Below are positions 25,808 through 33,478 of a stretch of DNA of 64,000 nucleotides, piece after piece; position 1 is the first letter of the stretch; each line of letters starts with the position of its first letter. This DNA comes from CAWHJN01 sp963829705 (lineage in GTDB: Bacteria; Bacteroidota; Rhodothermia; Rhodothermales; BA12), in the NCBI GenBank assembly GCA_963829705.1, contig CAWHJN010000005.1, positions 620,001-684,000 on the forward strand. Direction: 5' to 3'. The translations under genes and the position numbers were made by a program. The notes beneath the pieces were generated by a model that saw only the letters and a list, made by a program, of their open reading frames with translations, had not been told where the DNA came from and did not search any database.

Positions 25808-26041
25808 TTTGTGCTCCGAGCACAAAAATGAGAGTGGCTAAGTCGATCATGTTCGACGACTTGCGCGCATTAAAGGAGAGTCTGACTCAGGAAAAGAATA
25901 CCCTTTTGTCCCGGAACGCTTTTCCTCCTGTTTCAGATGCGTTACATTTTCTACGCTGCTGCTGGCGAATGCCCCTGCCCTCGGGTTCCTGTCAGCAATC
26001 GGTTGTGGAAGTTCTTTCCCCATCATCCCACCATCCCCACC

Positions 26042-27343
26042 ATGAACCTCTCCCTCTCCCGCAAAGGCCTGGCCTTTGCGCTGGCCGTGTGTTGCCTCGC
26101 CGGTTTATCGGCCTGCGACCAGATCGACTCCAACGAGTCCCGGACGCCAGAAATCGAATCGCTGGGTAAGATGCGTAACGCGCACTTGCTACCCAGTGCG
26201 ACCTTCAGCAAATCCGGCCAGGACAGCGTGCAACTCATCGTCGGCTACGACCCGGTGTACGCGGCGCAAAAGGTGTTCCGCACCTACAAAGTCTTCCGCA
26301 CCTACAAGGTGTTTCGCACCTACAAAGTCTTCCGCACGTACAGCGACGGGACGACGTTCGAGGGCGACGCCATCACCGTGGCACCCGAGGACATGCAAGC
26401 GCTGCTGGACTCGCTCGAAAACGACCCAGCCGTGGAGTGGCTCGAGCCGGACTTCCAGCTTCCCTACGAAGCGCCTTCGACGGACTCGTGGGTGCAGGCG
26501 GGCCAGCTCACGCCGTGGGGCAACGCCACCGTCGGCGCGGGTGTGTCGGCGTTTGACGCGAGCTCCTCGGACGTGGATCTCTACGTGCTCGACTCGGGCG
26601 CCGACCACACCGACCTCAATGTGGTCGAGTGCTTGGCGTGGAGCGGCAGCGGCATCGCGCCGTGTACGAACGTGACCGACGCCTACGGTCACGGCACCGG
26701 CGTGGCAGGCATCGCGGCAGCGGTGGACAACGGCTTCGGCGTCGTCGGCACGGCTCCGGGTGCGCCCGTCCACGTCGTGAAGGTGCTCAACGCGATGGGC
26801 TTCACCAACCAGAGTGCGCTCATCGCAGGCGTGGATCTGGTGACGGCGCGCAAACAGGCCGATCCGGCCCGCGACGTGGTGCTCAACCTGAGCTTCGGTG
26901 CGTACGTGGGCACGACGTCCATGACAGCGCTCGACGAGGCCGTGCAGGCGGCCATCGACGCGGGCGTGGTGGTGGTCGTCTCGGCGGGCAACGACGCCGC
27001 CGACGCCGCGCTCTACAGCCCCGCTCACGTCCCCGACGCCATCACCGTCGGCGCGACGAACAGCGACGACAGTGTGGCCGATTACTCCAACTTCGGCACG
27101 CCCATCGACCTCTACGCGCCCGGCACCGGCATCGAGATGCTGCTGCCCGGCTCGGTGGATCGCCTGATTGCCGACGACGGCACGTCGATGGCTGCGCCGC
27201 ACGTGGCGGGCGCCGCCGTGGTGCTCCTCAGCCGCGCGCCCGGCCTGACGCCTGCGCAGGTGCGCGCCGAGATCGTGGCAAAGGCCCGGCAGGTCGGCGG
27301 CACGCACGCCGTGCTCGACATGAGCGCGCTGGGCCAGAACTGA
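26042..27343 (+). CDS. S8 subtilase lipoprotein with K-V-F-R-T-Y repeat in the prodomain
   Basis: 433 residues. Lipoprotein signal with lipobox LAGLSAC. The prodomain has LIVGYDPVYAAQ, four K-V-F-R-T-Y repeats (about 77-100) and an I9-like end (LDSLENDPAVEWLEPDF). The catalytic triad is Asp in DLYVLDSGADH, His in GHGTGVAGIAA and Ser in GTSMAAPHVAGAAV; the oxyanion Asn is in VVSAGNDAADA. It is likely anchored to a membrane and processed by itself. The ATG at 26042 is chosen over a longer form because it starts the signal peptide and follows a CCCACCATCCCCACC leader. A terminator follows at 27366. Confidence 0.93.
   Translation: MNLSLSRKGLAFALAVCCLAGLSACDQIDSNESRTPEIESLGKMRNAHLLPSATFSKSGQDSVQLIVGYDPVYAAQKVFRTYKVFRTYKVFRTYKVFRTYSDGTTFEGDAITVAPEDMQALLDSLENDPAVEWLEPDFQLPYEAPSTDSWVQAGQLTPWGNATVGAGVSAFDASSSDVDLYVLDSGADHTDLNVVECLAWSGSGIAPCTNVTDAYGHGTGVAGIAAAVDNGFGVVGTAPGAPVHVVKVLNAMGFTNQSALIAGVDLVTARKQADPARDVVLNLSFGAYVGTTSMTALDEAVQAAIDAGVVVVVSAGNDAADAALYSPAHVPDAITVGATNSDDSVADYSNFGTPIDLYAPGTGIEMLLPGSVDRLIADDGTSMAAPHVAGAAVVLLSRAPGLTPAQVRAEIVAKARQVGGTHAVLDMSALGQN
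26270..26341 (+). repeat. Four tandem 18-bp units coding K-V-F-R-T-Y
   Basis: Four in-frame units that keep the peptide but vary in synonymous codons (AAG/AAA, GTG/GTC, TTC/TTT, ACC/ACG). The synonymous drift suggests that the peptide is under selection. The decayed paralog has three units with Tyr in place of Phe. Confidence 0.9.
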
Positions 27344-27365
27344 CCTCGGCCTTCGGCAGACGAAA

Positions 27366-27404
27366 AAAAGCACCCGGACCGAGGCAGGCGGTCCGGGTGC
27401 TTTT
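27366..27404 (+). terminator. Hairpin terminator of the intact subtilase
   Basis: A 15-bp stem (27366-27380 with 27390-27404, core GCACCCGGACC), a 9-base loop, and a T-run within the right arm. It lies 22 bp after the stop codon. Confidence 0.85.
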
Positions 27405-27468
27405 GCATTTATGCCGGATGCGAAACGCACAGCGCGGTGCGTAATACAACGAGGAACCTCACCTGCCT

Positions 27469-28068
27469 ATGTGGAGCGCATTCTCCGTTTACTTTCGCCT
27501 CGGTCTCGAGCACATCCTCGACCCGCAGGGCTACGACCACATTTTGTTCATCGTCGCGCTCTGCGCCATCTACACCGTCTCGGACTGGCGCCGGCTGCTG
27601 TGGCTCGTGACGGCCTTCACCATCGGGCACTCGGTCACGCTGGCGCTGGCGACGTTTCGGCTCGTGCGCGTCGATACCGCGTTCGTCGAACTGCTCATTG
27701 CTGCAACGATTCTCTTCACGAGCGTGATGGGCATCGTGCAGACCGAGCGCGACCGGAAAAGCTACCGTCGCAAAAGCGATCTGGCGCACCTCAAGTACGC
27801 GCTCGCGCTGGGCTTCGGGCTTATCCACGGACTGGGCTTCTCGACGTTTCTACGCAGCGTGCTGGGCGACGAGGACAGCATCGTGATGCCGCTGTTTGCC
27901 TTCAACGTGGGCCTCGAAATCGGGCAGATCGCCATCGTCGTCGCGCTGCTCGTCGTGGGCGTGCTCATCGCGCGCCTGACCCGCATGGACGCCGCCTCGT
28001 GGACGCTCGTGCTGCTCGGGGCCACGGGCGGGCTGTCGCTCGTGATGCTGCTCGAACGAATCGGGTGA
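27469..28068 (+). CDS. HupE/UreJ-like membrane protein
   Basis: 199 residues with six membrane helices. The motifs GLEHILDPQGYDHILFIVAL, TAFTIGHSVTLAL and GFGLIHGLGFSTFL carry the conserved histidines and aspartate of the HupE/UreJ family, which includes Ni/Co permease-like proteins. In this shorter Bacteroidota type the substrate is unknown. It stands alone between the subtilase terminator and a 291-bp gap before the M1 peptidase. Confidence 0.85.
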   Translation: MWSAFSVYFRLGLEHILDPQGYDHILFIVALCAIYTVSDWRRLLWLVTAFTIGHSVTLALATFRLVRVDTAFVELLIAATILFTSVMGIVQTERDRKSYRRKSDLAHLKYALALGFGLIHGLGFSTFLRSVLGDEDSIVMPLFAFNVGLEIGQIAIVVALLVVGVLIARLTRMDAASWTLVLLGATGGLSLVMLLERIG

Positions 28069-28094
28069 ACGTGGGAAGTGGGAAGGCCGAACTC

Positions 28095-28117
28095 GTAGAG
28101 GCGCAGCAGCCTGCGCC
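28095..28117. repeat. Short palindromic element (GGCGCAG/CTGCGCC)
   Basis: GTAGA is followed by a 7-bp stem, GGCGCAG (28100-28106) and CTGCGCC (28111-28117), with a CAGC loop. It resembles the dispersed GTAGGGGCGC...GCGCCCC hairpins of many bacterial genomes; related palindromes are at 43015 and 56661. The rest of the 28069-28359 gap shows no gene. Confidence 0.55.
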
Positions 28118-28359
28118 GTGTTGCGACCGGGCCGAAAGCCGAGATCCTGCATCTGCATCACGCCTTCTGGCACCCGCGTGCATCTGTCTTCCGAAATCCC
28201 CGTATCGCCATCCGATTTTGAACGGCAGGATCCCCGTGTCTGCTCTGACCTTCACATGGACGTGCGGCGGCACGTGCCTACCTCGCACCTTGGGGTTCGC
28301 CTTTTTACCTTCCGCCTTCTGCATCCCGCGTCTCCATTTCCAATCTAATCTCTGACCGT

Positions 28360-30759
28360 ATGAAAAGCCTCCTCAGGCAAGGACTGCTGCTGATTGCCCT
28401 CGGTGCGATGGCGCTTCCGGCGAGCGCGCAGAACTGGCGCAACACCGATGACGACGCGGCCATGAACCGCTCCATGTTTCGCTACATGGACGAGTGGCCC
28501 GACCCCAACGTTTACCGCAACGCCGCCGGGATGCCTGGCCCCGAATACTGGCAGCAGCAGGCCGACTACGTCATCGAGGTCGAACTTGACACCGCGGCGC
28601 AGCGCGTCACCGGCTCCGAGCGCGTGACGTACCACAACAACTCGCCCAACACGCTGCGCTTTCTCTTCCTCCAGTTGGATCAGAACGTGCGCTCACGCGA
28701 GCACAGCCGCTCCTACGCCACCCAGGACGCGCTGCCCGAGAACGTGTCTCAGCAGTACCTCGACTTTGTCGGGCTCGACAACTTCGACGGCGGCGACGAG
28801 ATCTCGCGCGTCCAACTCGTCGGCGCGCGCGGCCAGCTTACGGATGCCGATTACCGCGTCAACGGCACCCTCATGAAGATCAACCTGCCCGCGCCGCTCG
28901 CCTCGGGCGAGGAGATTCAGTTCGAGATCGACTGGGCCTTCAACGTCCCCAACGACGGGCGCGGCGCGAAGGAAAAGGTGCGCGACGGCTGGCTCTACGA
29001 GATCGCCCAGTGGTTTCCGCGCATGAGCGTCTACGACGACGTCAACGGCTGGCAGACCGAGCAATTCCTGGGACAGGGCGAGTTCTACCTCAACTTCGGC
29101 AACTACGACGTGTCCATCACCGTGCCGTGGAACCACATCGTGGACGCCACGGGCGAGTTGCAGAACCCCGAGGACGTGCTCACGCGCACGCAGCGCGACC
29201 GGCTGAAACAGGCGTACACGAGCGAGGAGCCCGTCTTCATCGTCGCCGCCGACGAAGTGATGACGCCCGAGAGCCGTCCGAAAACGAGCGGGACGTTGAC
29301 GTGGCGCTTCAAGGCCGAGAACGTGCGCGACTTCGCGTGGGTGTCGTCCAAAACCTACGTCTGGGACGCCGCGGGCTACACGTACCCGCAGGAGCCGGGC
29401 CGGACGATCCACATCCACTCGCTCTACCCGCGCGACGCGATGCCGCTGTGGGACAAAGTCTCGACGCGCGCGACGATCCAGACGATGAAGACGTACGGGC
29501 GCATGGCCTTCCGCTACCCGTACCCCAAAGCCGCCAACATCCACGGGCCGGTGTTCGGGATGGAGTACCCGATGATCGCCTTCTGCGGCGCGCGCCCCGC
29601 GCCCGACGGCACCTACAACGACGCCCTCGAACGCGCCCTCATCGGCGTGACGATCCACGAGGTCGGCCACAACTGGTTTCCGATGATCGTCGCCTCCGAC
29701 GAGCGCAAGTGGACGTGGATGGACGAGGGCCTCAACTCGTTTCTCGAATACTACGGCCAGAACGACTACGCCAGAACCTACAACGGCACGTACTGGACGC
29801 AGACCGACGACGGCACGTGGCCCAAGAACACGCAGCGCGGCCCGGCCAAAAACATCGTCGGCTACATGCGCGACCCGAACCAGGTGCCCATCATGACCGA
29901 GAGCGACCTGATCCACCGGCAGTTCGGCAACAACGGCTACGCCAAGCCCGCCGCCGGGCTGGTGATGCTGCGCGAGCACATCCTCGGTGAGGAAGCCTTT
30001 GACGAGGCATTCCAGTATTACGCGCAGGGCTGGATGTTCAAGCACCCGCAACCGGCGGACTTTTTCCGGGCGATGGAAGAAGGCGCAGGCGAGAACATGG
30101 CGTACTTCTGGCGCGGCTGGTTTTTCTCGACCCACGCCAACGACCAGGCCATCGCTTCCGTCGGCTCGCAGCGGGCGGACTCGCTCATCGGCAACACCGA
30201 GCGGGGCCAGTACTATTACCGCGTCGAGATCACCAACGAAGGCGGGCTGGTGCTGCCCGTCGAGATGGAGGTCACGTACGTGGACGGCCAGAAAGAGCGT
30301 TTCTCACTGCCCGTGGACATCTGGCGCAACGACGAGAACACGTTCACCAAAGGCTTTTTCGCCCCGCGCGCCGTGGCTTCCATCGTGCTCGACCCCGACG
30401 AGGCCTACGCCGACGTGAACCCGGACAACAACCTCTGGGTGTCGCCGTCGCTTTCCACCGAGGAGACGAGCGCGCTGGGTATCGAGATACCGTTCACGCT
30501 CAGTGACGCTCAACTCGCCGAGTTCCACGGCACGTACCAACTCGATGGTGCCCCCGTGGCGTTCGACGTGAGTACCAACGCCGGACGCCTCACGCTGACC
30601 GTTCCCGGCCAGGGTTCGTTCGGCCTCTCGGCGGTGAGCGAAAACACGTTCTCGTTCGACGACGCGGGCATCACGTTCACCTTCACCCGCGACGCGAGCG
30701 GCAAGGTGACGGGCATGAAGGCCTCGGGCGAGCAGGAGTTTACCGCCAAGAAGCAGTAA
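28360..30759 (+). CDS. M1-family metallopeptidase (aminopeptidase N-like)
   Basis: 799 residues with a signal peptide (cleaved near PASAQNW). The N-terminal beta domain is followed by a gluzincin catalytic domain: zinc site HEVGHNWFPMIV (HExxH), 18 residues later the third ligand in MDEGLNSFLEYYG, and a GAMEY-like substrate motif replaced by GPVFGMEYPMIAFCG. The C-terminal about 150 residues form a beta-rich extension (DAQLAEFHGTYQLDGAPV) not in short M1 enzymes. It is periplasmic or secreted. A DUF6702 gene follows, a pairing often seen in Bacteroidota. Confidence 0.93.
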   Translation: MKSLLRQGLLLIALGAMALPASAQNWRNTDDDAAMNRSMFRYMDEWPDPNVYRNAAGMPGPEYWQQQADYVIEVELDTAAQRVTGSERVTYHNNSPNTLRFLFLQLDQNVRSREHSRSYATQDALPENVSQQYLDFVGLDNFDGGDEISRVQLVGARGQLTDADYRVNGTLMKINLPAPLASGEEIQFEIDWAFNVPNDGRGAKEKVRDGWLYEIAQWFPRMSVYDDVNGWQTEQFLGQGEFYLNFGNYDVSITVPWNHIVDATGELQNPEDVLTRTQRDRLKQAYTSEEPVFIVAADEVMTPESRPKTSGTLTWRFKAENVRDFAWVSSKTYVWDAAGYTYPQEPGRTIHIHSLYPRDAMPLWDKVSTRATIQTMKTYGRMAFRYPYPKAANIHGPVFGMEYPMIAFCGARPAPDGTYNDALERALIGVTIHEVGHNWFPMIVASDERKWTWMDEGLNSFLEYYGQNDYARTYNGTYWTQTDDGTWPKNTQRGPAKNIVGYMRDPNQVPIMTESDLIHRQFGNNGYAKPAAGLVMLREHILGEEAFDEAFQYYAQGWMFKHPQPADFFRAMEEGAGENMAYFWRGWFFSTHANDQAIASVGSQRADSLIGNTERGQYYYRVEITNEGGLVLPVEMEVTYVDGQKERFSLPVDIWRNDENTFTKGFFAPRAVASIVLDPDEAYADVNPDNNLWVSPSLSTEETSALGIEIPFTLSDAQLAEFHGTYQLDGAPVAFDVSTNAGRLTLTVPGQGSFGLSAVSENTFSFDDAGITFTFTRDASGKVTGMKASGEQEFTAKKQ

Positions 30760-30850
30760 GCTCCTGAAAACAAACGGGCTATGTGCTCCGTTTCGAGGAG
30801 CGTCGGCGCGTGTCCGGCGCTCCTCTTTTTTGAATCGCTCGCCTCTCCGT

Positions 30851-31357
30851 ATGCGACTCCTGCTCTGCGCTTTCGCCCTGTTCGCACTGCCCGCCAGTGC
30901 GCCTGCGCCGCCGCCCGCGGCCGCCCACAACTTCCACGTTTCGTATGGGAAGATGGCCGTGCAGGGGCGCGCGGCGACGCTGATGGTGCGCTTCTTCCGC
31001 GACGACCTCGAAAAAACGCTGGCCGATGCGACGGGCGCGCCGTCCTACGACATGAAGGCCGACACCGACGTGGAGACGCAGTTTCTGGCGTATTTCCAGC
31101 AGCACCTCGTCATCGAGGCGGGCGGCGTGGCGCTCGTGCCCCGCATCATCGGCAGCGGCGAGCAGGAAAAAATGTGGTGGTACCGCCTCCGCTACGACGC
31201 GCCCGTGGAACTGGCCACCTTCACCGTACGCAACACCCTGCTCTTCGACACCTTCGAGGACCAGCGCAACATCGTCAACGTGATGCGCTTCCCGGAGGAG
31301 AAGACAGAGACGCTGTATTTCACCGATGGGGCCGAGGCGTTCACCGTTCGGTTCTGA
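30851..31357 (+). CDS. DUF6702 family exported protein
   Basis: 168 residues from the ATG at 30851, with a signal peptide ending before HNFHVSYGK. The motif HNFHVSYGKMAVQGRAATL, followed by RFFRDDLEKTL, is typical of DUF6702 proteins, whose mature N-terminus begins with a histidine and a beta-sandwich. It has LLFDTFEDQRNIVNV near the end. Function unknown. It follows the M1 peptidase by about 90 bp and is probably co-expressed with it. Confidence 0.82.
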   Translation: MRLLLCAFALFALPASAPAPPPAAAHNFHVSYGKMAVQGRAATLMVRFFRDDLEKTLADATGAPSYDMKADTDVETQFLAYFQQHLVIEAGGVALVPRIIGSGEQEKMWWYRLRYDAPVELATFTVRNTLLFDTFEDQRNIVNVMRFPEEKTETLYFTDGAEAFTVRF

Positions 31358-31455
31358 CGCGGGCGAGTCCTTGAGGGCACGGCTTCCGTGATACTCTCGT
31401 GCAGCACGGCTCTGCCACGGGCACTATGCTGAACCTCCCTTGCCCGGTACGCCCC

Positions 31456-31911
31456 ATGCGCGTTCTCCCCCTGCTCCTGCTCTTGCTGACGGCCCTCGCC
31501 GCCTGCGACGCCACGCTGCCCGTCTCCGTGATGGAAGAGGAAGACGAAGTCACGCGCACCGACACCACCGTGCTCTTCAAAGGCGACTTCGTCGATAAGG
31601 GCGGGCAGACAACGCGCGGTGCCTACCGCATCGAGCAGACGACCGACGGGCGCCGCCTCGTGCTCACCGACGCCTTCCGCACCGACGACGCGCCCGACCT
31701 GCACGTCGTCCTCTCGCCCCTCGCCATCGCCGATGCGGGCAACACCAACGCCACGGCAGGGAGCGCCATCGTTGCCCCACTCAAGGCGCGCACCGGCACG
31801 CAGCTCTACCCCCTCGCCGACAGCCTCGATCTGTCCGCGTACCGCTCCGTGCTCATTCACTGCGTGCAGTACCGCCACCTGTTCGGTGCCGCACCGGTGC
31901 AAGCGCCGTAA
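31456..31911 (+). CDS. DM13-domain lipoprotein
   Basis: 151 residues. Lipoprotein signal with lipobox LTALAAC. The body matches DM13 (electron-transfer-type) domains: VLFKGDFVDKGGQTTRGAY, LTDAFRTDDAPDLHVVLSP and a C-terminal SVLIHCVQYRHLFGAA carrying the conserved Cys. DM13 proteins are secreted and may have redox roles. The start at 31456 begins the signal peptide. Confidence 0.85.
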   Translation: MRVLPLLLLLLTALAACDATLPVSVMEEEDEVTRTDTTVLFKGDFVDKGGQTTRGAYRIEQTTDGRRLVLTDAFRTDDAPDLHVVLSPLAIADAGNTNATAGSAIVAPLKARTGTQLYPLADSLDLSAYRSVLIHCVQYRHLFGAAPVQAP

Positions 31912-32066
31912 CAGGCGGGGAGCCTCGGTAACGTTGGCGTGAGGAGCCCACGCTACTGGAACGAAGGCACCAGGGAGTACATGTCAGAGCACACCCCGCG
32001 CGCATCCTGGCGACGTTTCGCTGCTGCGTGCGGACTCCGTCCTCTGTACACCTACCCCTTTTTGCC

Positions 32067-32582
32067 ATGACTACCAACGACCGTATCGTCACCGCCGTTT
32101 TCCACAACCGCGCCGACGCCGACCGCGCCTACGACGCACTCACCGCCCACGGCATCCGCAGCGCCGACATCAGCGTCGTGATGTCCGAGGACACGCGCAA
32201 CACGCATTTCGGCGACAACACGCCTGAAACTGAGATGGGCAACAAGGCCACCGAAGGCGCGGGCGTCGGCGGAGCCGTCGGGGGCACCGTCGGTGGTATC
32301 CTCGGAGCCATCGCCGCCGCGGCCGCGCCGGTCGTGTTTCCGGGCGTCGGCATCGTGCTTTCTGGCCCCATCGCCGCGGCTCTCGCTGGCGCCGGTGCCG
32401 GTGGGCTCGGCGGCAGCATTCTCGGCGGCCTCATCGGCGCAGGCATTCCCGAGGAGCGCGTCAAGCACTACGAAGACCGCATCGATCGCGGAGGCATCCT
32501 GCTGGGCGTCCACGCCCGCGACGCCGCTACCGAGGCGCGCATCAAGGACATCTTCCGCGAGCACGACGGCGACGTCGCCTGA
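32067..32582 (+). CDS. General-stress-type protein (YflT/DUF1269-like) with glycine-zipper core
   Basis: 171 residues. The N-terminal ferredoxin-like module (IVTAVFHNRADADRAYDAL, GIRSADISVVMS) matches heat-induced stress protein YflT-type domains. A long Gly/Ala-rich glycine-zipper segment follows (residues 64-125, for example GGAVGGTVGGILGAIAAAA), which may insert in a membrane. The end (RIDRGGILLGVHARDA) is also typical. The next gene is a DUF892 ferritin-like stress protein, supporting a stress role. Confidence 0.85.
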   Translation: MTTNDRIVTAVFHNRADADRAYDALTAHGIRSADISVVMSEDTRNTHFGDNTPETEMGNKATEGAGVGGAVGGTVGGILGAIAAAAAPVVFPGVGIVLSGPIAAALAGAGAGGLGGSILGGLIGAGIPEERVKHYEDRIDRGGILLGVHARDAATEARIKDIFREHDGDVA

Positions 32583-32741
32583 GTCCGCGTCGGCTTTCCT
32601 ATCCACGCGCCCGTCCTTTCCGCGTAAGCAGAAGTGGCGGGCGCGTGGTGTTCGATGGGTTCGCTGCTCGAACCCTCGGTTCGTTCGATCCCTTCAATCC
32701 GCTCAATCCGCGGTTCACACCGCATATCCGTACCTACAACC

Positions 32742-33233
32742 ATGGCTATCAACAACCTCAAAGAACTGCTCGTCCACACGCTTCAGGACGTGTACTACGC
32801 CGAGAAACAGATCCTCAAAGCCCTTCCTAAAATGGCCTCCCGCGCCGACAGCGCCGAGCTCCGCAAGGCGTTCGAGGCGCACAAGCAGGAGACCGAAGGA
32901 CAGGTGAAACGCCTCGAAACCGTCTTCGACACGATGGGCGTCCAGGCGAAGGGCGTCAAGTGCCACGCCATCGAGGGCATCATCAAGGAGGCCCAGGAAC
33001 TGATGGACGAGATCAAAGACGGCGATACGCTCGACGCCGGCATGATCGCGGCGGCGCAGGCCGTCGAGCACTACGAGATCACGCGCTACGGCACGCTGGT
33101 TTCGTGGGCCGAGTTGCTGGGCCTCGAAAAGGTCTCCAACACGCTGCGCGACACGCTCGACGAGGAGTACGACGCCGACTCGAAGCTGACACGCCTCGCC
33201 GAGGATCACCTCAACAGGCAGGCGACGGCGTAA
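32742..33233 (+). CDS. DUF892 ferritin-like protein (YciF/YciE type)
   Basis: 163 residues, all helical. Motifs of DUF892: LKELLVHTLQDVYYAEKQIL, EAHKQETEGQVKRLE, AAQAVEHYEITRYGTL and LRDTLDEEYDADSKLTRLA, which supply the Glu/His ligands of the di-iron site. These proteins are induced by stress in many bacteria. It follows the YflT-like gene on the same strand and is closed by a strong terminator at 33258. Confidence 0.93.
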   Translation: MAINNLKELLVHTLQDVYYAEKQILKALPKMASRADSAELRKAFEAHKQETEGQVKRLETVFDTMGVQAKGVKCHAIEGIIKEAQELMDEIKDGDTLDAGMIAAAQAVEHYEITRYGTLVSWAELLGLEKVSNTLRDTLDEEYDADSKLTRLAEDHLNRQATA

Positions 33234-33257
33234 AAGCGCATCCCACGCTTCTTTCCC

Positions 33258-33286
33258 ACCGGGCGGCTCCTTGTAAGCCGCCCGGT
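33258..33286 (+). terminator. Hairpin terminator after DUF892 gene
   Basis: Stem ACCGGGCGGCT (33258-33268) with AGCCGCCCGGT (33276-33286), a 7-base loop, then TTTTTT. It separates the stress genes from the caspase/CHAT block. Confidence 0.88.
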
Positions 33287-33478
33287 TTTTTTGTGGCCGG
33301 TGCGGAGAGCAGGCGTGTTGTGAATGGCGGCAAAAGGCGCGATACTGTACGACCCGCCCAGTCGCCGGGCCACGAGGCAGTATTTCAGTAAACCCCCTCG
33401 GCAGGCCCCGGCGCACGGATAAAGCTGTCGTGCAAGACGGCGCGGGAATGGCCTCTTTCCCTGCATCTGCCCCACGCC

